Below, piece by piece: positions 1 through 6,597 of a stretch of DNA of 8,340 nucleotides. Numbering within the stretch: the first letter of the stretch is position 1; each line of letters opens with the position of its first letter. Below the pieces are notes generated by a model, which saw only the letters and a list, made by a program, of their open reading frames with translations, was not told the DNA's origin and made no database searches. The stretch covers positions 20,541-28,880 of the forward strand of contig DFHP01000121.1 in NCBI GenBank assembly GCA_002371335.1, written 5' to 3'. Origin of the DNA: Eubacterium sp. UBA3720. GTDB lineage: Bacteria > Bacillota > Clostridia > Lachnospirales > Lachnospiraceae. Both the position numbers and the translations under genes were made by a program.

Positions 1-90
1 TCATGATAAGACTGTTTCAGAAATAAAATGTGGGAAATTTTTGTTCCTTACAATATTTCGTCCGGAAACGTCTCTTTTACCTTGATGTTA

Positions 91-119
91 CATATATTTC
101 TTAAACGCAAAACTGACAA
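91..119 (-). promoter_or_regulatory. Possible leftward sigma-A promoter
   Basis: On the minus strand TTGTCA (114-119, one change from TTGACA) is followed after 17 bases by TATATG (91-96, four of six matches to TATAAT). It would transcribe leftwards out of the window. The -35 box overlaps the 3' arm of the inverted repeat at 115-166, so folding or binding there could affect it. In an A+T-rich gap such matches arise by chance. Confidence 0.3.
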
Positions 120-166
120 TAGGCGGATCTATGGGGTTTTTAAGGCCTTCGATCCACGCTATTGTC
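115..166 (-). other. Imperfect inverted repeat downstream of rmlD, possible terminator
   Basis: On the minus strand GACAATAGCGTGGATC pairs with GATCCGCCTATTGTC: about 15 bp with one bulged C and one G-U pair, around a 21-base loop that itself contains the palindrome AAGGCCTT (142-149). It begins 30 bases after the rmlD stop, and in the mRNA is followed by the U-rich but interrupted AGUUUUGCGUUU. It could end the rml transcript or be a protein-binding site. The large loop and broken U-run keep confidence low. Confidence 0.4.
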
Positions 167-195
167 TATTCGCTTTTTATTCTTTGTTCACTTAT

Positions 196-1110
196 TTACC
201 ATTCGATAGCCTGCAGGTATCTGCGAAGGGCATCCTGCCACTCCGGCAGAGGGCGGAATCCGTTCTCTGTCAGCTTTGATTTGTCCAGACGGCTGTTGAA
301 CGGTCTTGCGGCCTTTGAAAGACCGTACTCCTCTGTGGTGACCGGAACTACTCTGGTCTTTAATCCTGCCTGTCTGTAGATCTCACATGTGAAATCATAC
401 CAGGAAATATAATCTCCCTCATTCGTGGCGTGATAGTAGCCATACTTATCTGTCTCGATCATATCCACCAGCAGTCTCGCAAGATCAAATGTATATGTGG
501 GAGATCCGATCTGATCGTTTACGACCCGGACCGTATCGTATTTCTGTCCCACGTTCAGCATTGTCTTTATGAAATTCTTTCCGTTTACGCCGAACACCCA
601 CGCGATGCGCACGATGAAATATTTGTCAAGAATTCCGGATACGGCAAGTTCTCCGTCAAGCTTTGTCTGTCCGTATACATTCAGAGGCGCATAGTCCTTG
701 CAGTCCGGTTTCCATGGCTCTGTTCCGAGTCCGTTGAATACATAATCCGTGCTCAGATACAGCATTTTTGCACCTGTTTTTTTGCAGGAAAGAGCAATGT
801 TTTCCGTTCCTCCTACGTTAATGGCGCGGACTTTGTCCTTTTTATCTTCATCCTCCGCCAGGTCCACAGCTGTCCAAGCGGCACAGTGCACGACTGCATC
901 CGGAGCGATCTCTTCAATAGTCTTTTCCACAGCCGCCTTATCGGTGATATCCAGCGATACATAAGGCATTCCGGTCACGGCCGTACCATCCTGGATGCCG
1001 CTGTATTCCGGCGCCATGTCGCTTCCTATCCCCTCGTGTCCGCGTTTGGCCAGTTCATTCATCACATCATGTCCCAACTGTCCTGCAACGCCTGTTACAA
1101 ATACTTTCAT
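196..1110 (-). CDS. rmlD: dTDP-4-dehydrorhamnose reductase
   Basis: Last enzyme of the dTDP-L-rhamnose route: NAD(P)H-dependent reduction of dTDP-4-dehydro-L-rhamnose to dTDP-L-rhamnose in the cytoplasm. It has 304 residues, slightly longer than classic forms. It has TGVAGQLG (6-13) for the cofactor, VVHCAAWTAVDLAEDE (73-88), LSTDYVFNG (119-127) with the catalytic Thr, YGQTK (146-150) as the Tyr-Lys pair, RIAWVFGVNGKNF (168-180) and VVNDQIGSPTYT (196-207). The segment about 30-50 is longer than in E. coli RmlD, as I recall for Clostridia versions. AGGAG lies 6 bases before the ATG. Its true substrate needs the RmlC epimerase, which is not encoded here. A related 4-reductase making another 6-deoxyhexose is less likely given the motif match. 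Also named rfbD. Confidence 0.95.
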   Translation of the reverse strand: MKVFVTGVAGQLGHDVMNELAKRGHEGIGSDMAPEYSGIQDGTAVTGMPYVSLDITDKAAVEKTIEEIAPDAVVHCAAWTAVDLAEDEDKKDKVRAINVGGTENIALSCKKTGAKMLYLSTDYVFNGLGTEPWKPDCKDYAPLNVYGQTKLDGELAVSGILDKYFIVRIAWVFGVNGKNFIKTMLNVGQKYDTVRVVNDQIGSPTYTFDLARLLVDMIETDKYGYYHATNEGDYISWYDFTCEIYRQAGLKTRVVPVTTEEYGLSKAARPFNSRLDKSKLTENGFRPLPEWQDALRRYLQAIEW

Positions 1111-1139
1111 AATACTCTCCTGTTATGAACCTTTATTTC

Positions 1140-1201
1140 CGGCTGTCACAGCCGTCACTTCTGAAAACGTATCTTTCCCGCAGGTAAAACGCTCTGCGGA
1201 A
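1140..1201. repeat. Two small hairpins between rmlB and rmlD
   Basis: CGGCTG (1140-1145) pairs perfectly with CAGCCG (1149-1154) around 3 bases. TTCCCGCAG (1175-1183) pairs with CTGCGGAA (1194-1201) with one bulged base around a 10-base loop. The 95-bp gap has no other coding signal. Neither stem is followed by a U-run in the mRNA. They may stabilise mRNA or be chance; I cannot tell. Confidence 0.45.
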
Positions 1202-1205
1202 GAAG

Positions 1206-2225
1206 TCAGCGGTTTCCGTACATCTGCTCGTAATAATTCTGGTATTCTCCGCTGATGATCGGCTGCCACCAGTCCTCATTATCCAGATACCATCTGATCG
1301 TCTTTTTGATTCCGTCCGCGAACATCGTTTCCGGAAGCCATCCGAGTTCATTATGGATCTTTGTCGGATCGATGGCGTAACGCATGTCATGTCCCTTACG
1401 GTCGGTAACGTGAGTGATCAGAGTCTCGGGTTTGCCCAGTTCTTTACAGATCAGTTTAACGATGTCTATATTCTTCATTTCGTTGTGTCCGCCGATATTA
1501 TAAACTTCGCCCACACGTCCTTTATGAATAACCAGATCGATAGCCTTGCAGTGATCCTCCACATACAGCCAGTCACGGACATTGAGTCCCTCTCCGTAAA
1601 CCGGAAGCGGCTTGTCATGCAGCGCGTTGATCACCATGAGCGGAATCAGCTTCTCCGGGAAGTGATACGGTCCGTAATTGTTGGAGCAGCGGCTGATGGA
1701 AACGGGCAGACCGTATGTACGGTGGTATGCAAGTACCAGAAGATCTGCTCCGGCCTTTGAGCTGCTGTAAGGACTGCTGGTATGGATAGGCGTCTCCTCG
1801 GTGAAGAAAAGATCCGGGCGGTCCAGCGGGAGATCTCCGTAAACCTCATCCGTAGAAACCTGATGATATCTGCTGATTCCGTATTTTCGGCATGCATCCA
1901 TGAGCGTTGCTGTTCCCATGATGTTTGTCTCCAGGAAAATTCCCGGATTCTCAATAGACCGGTCTACATGGGATTCGGCGGCAAAATTCACCACCATGTC
2001 AGGATGCTCTTCCTCGAACAGCTGATAAACGGCGTCTCTGTCACAGATATCAGCCTTGACGAAGCGGAAATTCGGATTGTCCATCACCGGTTTCAGCGTG
2101 GAAAGATTTCCTGCATATGTAAGCTTATCCAGACAGATGATCCTGTAGTCAGGATATTTATTCAGCATATGAAAAACAAAATTGGATCCGATAAAGCCGG
2201 CTCCGCCGGTAACGATTATATTCAT
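1206..2225 (-). CDS. rmlB: dTDP-glucose 4,6-dehydratase
   Basis: Second enzyme of the dTDP-L-rhamnose route: converts dTDP-glucose to dTDP-4-dehydro-6-deoxyglucose with tightly bound NAD+. A 339-residue extended short-chain dehydrogenase, the normal length. It has TGGAGFIGS (6-14) for NAD binding, LDKLTYAGN (32-40), the catalytic STDEVYG (124-130) with the Thr-Asp-Glu triad special to 4,6-dehydratases, YSSSK (153-157) as the Tyr-Lys pair, SNNYGPYHFPEKLIPL (181-196) and GEGLNVRDWLYVEDH (211-225) for dTDP-sugar binding. AAAGGAA upstream of the ATG is a moderate ribosome binding site. The gene is followed by rmlD after 95 bp with two small hairpins. Also named rfbB. Confidence 0.97.
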   Translation of the reverse strand: MNIIVTGGAGFIGSNFVFHMLNKYPDYRIICLDKLTYAGNLSTLKPVMDNPNFRFVKADICDRDAVYQLFEEEHPDMVVNFAAESHVDRSIENPGIFLETNIMGTATLMDACRKYGISRYHQVSTDEVYGDLPLDRPDLFFTEETPIHTSSPYSSSKAGADLLVLAYHRTYGLPVSISRCSNNYGPYHFPEKLIPLMVINALHDKPLPVYGEGLNVRDWLYVEDHCKAIDLVIHKGRVGEVYNIGGHNEMKNIDIVKLICKELGKPETLITHVTDRKGHDMRYAIDPTKIHNELGWLPETMFADGIKKTIRWYLDNEDWWQPIISGEYQNYYEQMYGNR

Positions 2226-2260
2226 ATTTTTTATTCCTTTCTATCTTTGTGGCGATGTAA

Positions 2261-2309
2261 ACAAAGTCCGCAAGCGGACTTTGTGCGCTGCCGCACGGCA
2301 GTCTTGCCG
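2261..2309. repeat. G+C-rich nested inverted repeats in the rmlA-rmlB gap
   Basis: Two perfect inverted repeats lie almost back to back. The first pairs ACAAAGTCCGC (2261-2271) with GCGGACTTTGT (2274-2284), 11 bp around 2 bases; in the minus-strand RNA the tip reads CUUG. The second pairs CTGCCG (2288-2293) with CGGCAG (2296-2301). An alternative stem pairs CGGCA (2296-2300) with TGCCG (2305-2309). In the mRNA the first stem is followed by a broken U-run, so weak attenuation between rmlA and rmlB is possible, but it is not a textbook terminator. The dense palindromes resemble dispersed REP-like intergenic elements. Confidence 0.75.
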
Positions 2310-2343
2310 CCTTCCTCTGTTCAGCGTATGCTTCCACCCAGGA

Positions 2344-2384
2344 TTTGTTTCATGGGAAATGATAGTGATTTCCTATGGAACAAA
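2344..2384 (+). repeat. Long imperfect hairpin in the rmlA-rmlB gap
   Basis: The arms 2344-2360 (TTTGTTTCATGGGAAAT) and 2368-2384 (ATTTCCTATGGAACAAA) form a 17-bp stem with a 7-base loop. Two positions are not Watson-Crick. In plus-strand RNA both are G-U wobbles, so the stem is continuous. In the minus-strand operon mRNA both become A-C mismatches. No U-run follows on either strand, so it is not a normal terminator. It starts only 7 bases after the rmlA stop. Confidence 0.75.
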
Positions 2385-2390
2385 GCGGCA

Positions 2391-3290
2391 TCATTTTGCC
2401 AGGATATCAACGTATTTACCCTCGAGTACATCCAGCAGGTACTGTCCGTACTGGTTCTTCTTCAGTACTTCATACTCCTTGAGAAGTTCATCTCTGCTGA
2501 TCCATCCGTTGCGGAAAGCAATCTCCTCAAGGCACGCAATCTTACGGTGCTGGTGCGCCTCGATGGTTTTTACAAAGTTCGTAGCCTCAGCCAGACTTTC
2601 ATGGGTACCGGTGTCCAGCCATGTGAAGCCCTGTCCCATCAGCTCTACGTTAAGCTGTCCCTGCTCAAGGTAGATCCTGTTGAGATCCGTGATCTCCAGC
2701 TCTCCGCGGGCCGAAGGCTTCAGGTTCTTTGCGTAATCCACTACTCTGTTGTCATAAAAATATAGTCCCGTCACACAGTAATTGCTCTTTGGCTTATCAG
2801 GCTTCTCCTCTATGGAAATAGCCCGTCCTTCCTGATCGAACTCTACGATACCGAATCTCTCCGGATCCTCCACATAATAGCCGAATACGGTTGCTCCCTT
2901 TCCGCTCTCTGCGTTGTCTACTGCCTCGTTCAGTCTTTTTGAAAGACCGTGACCGGCAAAAATGTTATCGCCAAGGACCATGGCTACGCAGTCATCGCCG
3001 ATGAACTCGTCTCCAAGGATGAACGCCTGTGCCAGTCCGTCCGGTGAAGGCTGCACCTTGTAGCTGAGATTCAGGCCAAACTGGCTTCCGTCTCCCAGAA
3101 GCTCTTTAAAACGCGGCGTATCCTGCGGCGTGGAAATGATCAGGATATCCCTGATCTTTGCGTTCATCAGGACAGACAGCGGATAATAGATCATAGGCTT
3201 ATCATAGATCGGAAGCAGCTGCTTCGATGTAACCTTTGTCAGCGGATATAATCTGGTTCCTGAACCGCCTGCAAGAACAATACCTTTCAT
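2391..3290 (-). CDS. rmlA: Glucose-1-phosphate thymidylyltransferase
   Basis: First enzyme of dTDP-L-rhamnose synthesis: joins glucose-1-phosphate and dTTP to give dTDP-glucose and pyrophosphate in the cytoplasm. At 299 residues it matches the usual length of about 290. The nucleotide-binding loop GGSGTRLYPLT (8-18) with Lys23-Gln24 is intact, as are LPIYDKPMIYYPLS (26-39), VQPSPDGLAQAF (79-90), the metal-binding GDN (108-110), EEKP (161-164), GLYFYD (175-180), GELEITD (196-202) and WLDTGTH (224-230). A good AAAGGAG lies 7 bases before the ATG. The gene follows the glycosyltransferase by 67 bp and is separated from rmlB by 165 bp holding several inverted repeats. Feedback inhibition by dTDP-rhamnose is known for the family. 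The gene is also named rfbA. Confidence 0.97.
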   Translation of the reverse strand: MKGIVLAGGSGTRLYPLTKVTSKQLLPIYDKPMIYYPLSVLMNAKIRDILIISTPQDTPRFKELLGDGSQFGLNLSYKVQPSPDGLAQAFILGDEFIGDDCVAMVLGDNIFAGHGLSKRLNEAVDNAESGKGATVFGYYVEDPERFGIVEFDQEGRAISIEEKPDKPKSNYCVTGLYFYDNRVVDYAKNLKPSARGELEITDLNRIYLEQGQLNVELMGQGFTWLDTGTHESLAEATNFVKTIEAHQHRKIACLEEIAFRNGWISRDELLKEYEVLKKNQYGQYLLDVLEGKYVDILAK

Positions 3291-3357
3291 ACACTTTCTC
3301 CTTTATCCCATTCTATCTTCTGAATTATGTTAAATTTCTTTGATAATTTTTACGAAA

Positions 3358-4335
3358 TTATATACTGCGATTTACAACATACCACAAATCAAGCATTCTG
3401 CCAAGGAAACTCTTCATTTCTCCGTAAAAAGGACACAGATTCTGCAGCATCAGGGGCAGTATCTTCCTCTGACGCATGGCCTGCAGGTTTTTTTTCGTAA
3501 AAACCAGTCTTTTTTTCAAACCCGGGGTTTTTTCGAAATATTCTGGATAACGCTCCTGCAGATATCGCAGATTTTCCAGCCCCTGCTCCGGGACCTTCAT
3601 ACGAACCTCCCCGCTTTTCTTTTGCCGGAGACTCTGCCCTTCGGCGAGCCCTGTGGTATTATCCCGGTGTATCCTGTACCGGAACAGTTTTCGATCGTAG
3701 AAATACGTTCCCCCTCCGACAGCTGCCGAAAGATTGATCTGCCAGTCATGAGGAATGCTGTCCGTAAAGTTTTCGAGAAACTCATCCTTCACATTTTTCC
3801 GGAACGCCATGGCGCATCCCTGACAGAAATTATGGTATATCAGCTCTTTTAATGCGATGTTCGTGATCTTTCCTGCAGGAACTCTCCTTTTCAGCAGATT
3901 CTGATTTGTACCGCGCCCGCGGTCATGATCCGGCAGAAGATCGCCGTTTTCATCGATCATTGAAAACCCTGATGCAAGTACCTGAATCTGCGGATATTTC
4001 TCCAGTAGAGCCGTCATCCTCGATACCTTATCTCTCATCCAGATATCATCCTGATCACAGAGAAATATAATATCCCCTCTGCATTTTTCCAGAGCATTCC
4101 TGAAGTTCCTGATATAGCCCTGTCTTACTTTATTTCTGATCACCCGGAACAGGATCGGGATTTCTGCCTCCTCAAATTCCATCCGGATATCATCCACTAT
4201 TTCCAGCGTACGGTCGCAGGACGCATCGTCCGATATTACGATTTCATCGGGGATCTTTGTCTGCTCCATTATCGACCGCAATTGTTGTTCAATATATTTC
4301 TCGCCGTCGCAGACGGCCATAGCAACTGAAATCAT
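3358..4335 (-). CDS. Second family 2 glycosyltransferase, rhamnosyltransferase-like
   Basis: A 325-residue GT-A enzyme related in layout to its upstream neighbour but clearly diverged. It starts MISVAMAVCDGEKYIEQQLR. It has Asp36-Asp37 for nucleotide binding, CDQDD (93-97) for the metal, HDW (196-198) at the catalytic-base position and YRIHRDNTTG (220-229), the counterpart of the neighbour's YRQHGNNTVG. The C-terminal 90 residues are basic and may lie against the membrane. No transmembrane helix is clear. It follows the previous gene by 43 bp. The ribosome binding site is poor: GAGG lies 13 bases and GGA 9 bases before the ATG, but the start is fixed by the family's N-terminal strand. It probably adds the next sugar of the same repeat unit. 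The donor is inferred, not shown. Confidence 0.9.
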   Translation of the reverse strand: MISVAMAVCDGEKYIEQQLRSIMEQTKIPDEIVISDDASCDRTLEIVDDIRMEFEEAEIPILFRVIRNKVRQGYIRNFRNALEKCRGDIIFLCDQDDIWMRDKVSRMTALLEKYPQIQVLASGFSMIDENGDLLPDHDRGRGTNQNLLKRRVPAGKITNIALKELIYHNFCQGCAMAFRKNVKDEFLENFTDSIPHDWQINLSAAVGGGTYFYDRKLFRYRIHRDNTTGLAEGQSLRQKKSGEVRMKVPEQGLENLRYLQERYPEYFEKTPGLKKRLVFTKKNLQAMRQRKILPLMLQNLCPFYGEMKSFLGRMLDLWYVVNRSI

Positions 4336-4378
4336 ATTTTAAATCCAGCCTCAATTTTTTAACGGAAGTTTTTATCAG

Positions 4379-5326
4379 TTATTTCTGCGCCAGCAATATC
4401 TGCATAAAGGCCCTTTTCAAAGGGTATTTCAGTATTCCCAGGAAAACACAGGTCTTCCTGTAATACATCGCCGAAGCCGTCTCTGCCCGGGCAAACCTTT
4501 GAAGCAGCTTTCTGTTCTTTCTGTTATGAATATGGGGTCCGTAAAGCTCCAGGAAATAAGCGGCTTCGGTCACATGATCCATATTGCTTTTTTTCATCTC
4601 CCTGAAAACCTTCAGCCTCTGCAGCTGATACTTCAGACTTCCCGCATCCGCGGCGCCTACTGTGTTATTCCCATGCTGCCTGTAAAGAATCGTCGCCTCA
4701 TCCAGAAAAGCTATCCTTCCAAAGCATGCAGCTATCAGTCCAAGCCACTCATCATGCATATTCAGCATGTCCGGATCGGGCTTCTTCTCACAGAACACCC
4801 TCCGCAGGGCCGCGTTTCCCATAAGCGTGCATCCGGTAATGGTATTCTGACACAGCAGATATTTCAGTGAAAAATCCTTTCTGAGACCGGAATATCCGAA
4901 AAACGAGTCCCGGATAGGTATTAGTTTTTCATCCACGACCTGCAGATCCGTGTGCACCAGCGCAGGAATGATCCTTTTCCCGTTATTCTCACTCTCAGTT
5001 TTTTTCATTAGCTTCAGCGTCTTTTCAATCTTATCCGGAAGCCATACGTCATCCTGATCGCAAAACATGAAATATTCGCTTCCGGACCGCCGCAGCAGTC
5101 TGATAAAATTATTCTTTCCGGATCTTTCCCGTGTCCTGTTCCGTATCAGCTCCACCTGTACGCCGGCTTCCCGCGAAAATCTGTTCAGTATATTTACCGT
5201 ATCATCTTCGGAGCAGTCATCAATGACGATCAATTTCCAGTCACTGTATGTCTGTTCCTTTAATGAATCCAGAAGTTCCTGAAGATACTTTTCTCCATTA
5301 TATGCAGCTAATAAAATATCTATCAT
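4379..5326 (-). CDS. Family 2 glycosyltransferase, probably rhamnosyltransferase-like
   Basis: A 315-residue inverting glycosyltransferase of GT-A fold, predicted to transfer a nucleotide-activated sugar onto a growing surface glycan on the cytoplasmic face. The N-terminus (MIDILLAAYNGEKYLQELLD) is the typical first strand and helix. Asp36-Asp37 bind the nucleotide, CDQDD (89-93) supplies the metal-binding acidic residues, and HDEW (191-194) fits the catalytic-base position. YRQHGNNTVG (215-224) is a motif shared with streptococcal RgpB-like rhamnosyltransferases. No membrane helix is evident. The ATG overlaps the stop of the preceding gene as ATGA and has only a weak AGAGAG upstream, so expression probably depends on translational coupling. 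Rhamnose as the donor is inferred from the motif style and the nearby rml genes. A different sugar is possible. Confidence 0.9.
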   Translation of the reverse strand: MIDILLAAYNGEKYLQELLDSLKEQTYSDWKLIVIDDCSEDDTVNILNRFSREAGVQVELIRNRTRERSGKNNFIRLLRRSGSEYFMFCDQDDVWLPDKIEKTLKLMKKTESENNGKRIIPALVHTDLQVVDEKLIPIRDSFFGYSGLRKDFSLKYLLCQNTITGCTLMGNAALRRVFCEKKPDPDMLNMHDEWLGLIAACFGRIAFLDEATILYRQHGNNTVGAADAGSLKYQLQRLKVFREMKKSNMDHVTEAAYFLELYGPHIHNRKNRKLLQRFARAETASAMYYRKTCVFLGILKYPLKRAFMQILLAQK

Positions 5327-6579
5327 TTCAAAATCTCTCTGAGCGTGTCCTCAAATGCCTCTTTTGTAAATCTGTTCCTGTACAGAAAAATTGCGCTGCG
5401 CCGCAGCTGCTCAATGTTTTTCCGGCTTTCCGCGATCTCCCGGGCAGCCTTTTTAAATGCGTTTTTCCCGCGCCCCACGTTTATGCCGGCGTTTCCCTCT
5501 TCCATCATTTCCCAGGTATCTCCGGGAATATTGTTTATAAGCGGTATTCCGTGAGCCAGATAATCCACTGATTTCATTGTCAGACCTACCGTAACACCCT
5601 TTTTCATCATATTTATGCCAAAATCACACTTATCGAGGATTTCCTTTTTCCGGTCTGCGTCATATATCTTTCCGTAATAGACGTATTTAATGTTTTTGTC
5701 CCGAAGAGCCTTCAGGAAATCCTTCCTGTGCTCTCCGTCCCCGACTACGTGCAGACGGAACCTTGTAAGCTTTCCAAGCTCTGCCAGCAGACCGGAAATA
5801 CCGTCGATATCAATTATATTATTGATAGCGCCGATATATGATAACTGCAGCTCCTGATCATTTTCGGGATGTCTTATGTCTGCATCGGCAGCTTTTCCCG
5901 TTCCGGAGTTCTGCATTTCTTCGCTTGTCTGCTCTTCTCCTGTCTGTTCAGCAGCCTGATCAGCCTCGCCAAGAGGCGCGGCATTCTGAATTATTTGAGT
6001 CCCCCGGCCGGCATCGGATTCCTCCGCGGTCGAAGGATCTACCCAGTATAAGGTCCGGACCTTTTCGTCCGGCACGTTCAGGAACTGCCTGTAATAATTA
6101 CATTCTGTGATCACAGTGTCCGCGGAGGAAAGACTTTTATCCCTGAGCCATTTCCAGTATCTGACAGGCGGCAGCCACCCGGCCTTTTCCAGCGGGAGCG
6201 CCTCCGGCCAAAGATCCATGATATCCATGATCAGCCTGAAATCTTTCCTGCTCTTCAGACGCTGCGCCATGGCCGCCAGCGAATTTGCAGGAACCATCAC
6301 GTAAAGAATGTCAAATTCAATTTCTGCGAGATACCTTTCCGCCTCCAATGAAAAATCGTAGATAGATTTCATCCTTCTGACAGAAAGATTCTTCCTGTAG
6401 GGCTTCAGCGGAAGATAGACTACATCCTCTTTTCTCTCTTCCGTTCTGACCTTGTGAGCATGATGGTCAAAATCCGAAAACACACATAACGTTTCATATC
6501 CGAGACGGCTGCAGTATTCTTTTATTGCGCCGGCTCTGGCTTCATAGGTCGATGAATGCGTCACAATGACAACTTTCAT
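5323..6579 (-). CDS. Family 4-like glycosyltransferase with an acidic interdomain insert
   Basis: Probably a cytoplasmic or membrane-associated glycosyltransferase of GT-B fold that adds a sugar to a lipid-linked glycan. The N-terminal Rossmann-like domain runs from about 1 to 180 (MKVVIVTHSS; MDLWPE at 121-126, a motif seen in WbuB/WcaI-like family 4 enzymes). The C-terminal domain runs from about 245 to 418 (LSYIGAI, VVGDG at 278-282, YYGKI, CDFGINM, then KSVDYLAHGIPLINN near 336-350). The usual family 4 EX7E motif is not intact: Asp339 stands where the second Glu is normally found. Residues about 184-243 form an Ala/Glu/Gln/Gly-rich low-complexity insert exactly between the domains, making the protein (418 residues) longer than I expect for this type. 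The start has a strong AGGAGG. The TGA overlaps the next ATG (ATGA), so translation is probably coupled. Substrate cannot be read from sequence. Confidence 0.85.
   Translation of the reverse strand: MKVVIVTHSSTYEARAGAIKEYCSRLGYETLCVFSDFDHHAHKVRTEERKEDVVYLPLKPYRKNLSVRRMKSIYDFSLEAERYLAEIEFDILYVMVPANSLAAMAQRLKSRKDFRLIMDIMDLWPEALPLEKAGWLPPVRYWKWLRDKSLSSADTVITECNYYRQFLNVPDEKVRTLYWVDPSTAEESDAGRGTQIIQNAAPLGEADQAAEQTGEEQTSEEMQNSGTGKAADADIRHPENDQELQLSYIGAINNIIDIDGISGLLAELGKLTRFRLHVVGDGEHRKDFLKALRDKNIKYVYYGKIYDADRKKEILDKCDFGINMMKKGVTVGLTMKSVDYLAHGIPLINNIPGDTWEMMEEGNAGINVGRGKNAFKKAAREIAESRKNIEQLRRSAIFLYRNRFTKEAFEDTLREILK
5851..6030 (-). other. Low-complexity acidic insert in the glycosyltransferase gene
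   Basis: This segment encodes residues about 184-243, rich in Glu, Gln, Ala, Gly and Asp, with no predicted secondary structure by eye. It begins just after the end of the first Rossmann-like domain (TLYWVDPST) and stops just before the first strand of the second (LQLSYIGAI). The frame is intact on both sides. Its composition resembles the acidic protein encoded just upstream. Confidence 0.7.
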
Positions 6580-6586
6580 TCGTCTG

Positions 6587-6592
6587 CCTCCT
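6587..6592 (-). promoter_or_regulatory. Strong ribosome binding site for the family 4-like glycosyltransferase
   Basis: On the minus strand, AGGAGG sits 7 bases before the ATG at 6579. It is the strongest Shine-Dalgarno sequence in the window and fixes this start. It lies in the 18-bp gap after the TAA of the acidic protein gene, which suggests both are translated from one mRNA. Confidence 0.85.
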
Positions 6593-6597
6593 GACAG

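Noticed and set aside
28..279. Small plus-strand frame of 83 codons near the left edge
   Set aside because: No ribosome binding site, it runs into the 3' end of rmlD on the other strand, and has no recognisable sequence.
430..1128. Plus-strand open frame of 232 codons opposite rmlD
   Set aside because: No recognisable motif, and the opposite strand encodes a clear full-length RmlD.
2261..2284. Calling the 11-bp palindrome a rho-independent terminator
   Set aside because: The U-run after the stem is short and interrupted (UUUGUUUACAUC), partly inside the stem, and it would cut rmlB and rmlD off from the operon. It was kept only as a repeat with possible attenuation.
1782..2765. Long plus-strand open frame of 327 codons across rmlB, the gap and rmlA
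   Set aside because: It is antisense to two certain genes, has no recognisable domain, and reads through the hairpin cluster. It is best explained as a shadow.
3357..3362. Perfect TATAAT on the minus strand just before rmlA
   Set aside because: It overlaps the stop codon of the upstream gene, and no acceptable -35 box is found 16-19 bases upstream (for example GTGGTA at 17). It is likely chance in an A+T-rich spot.
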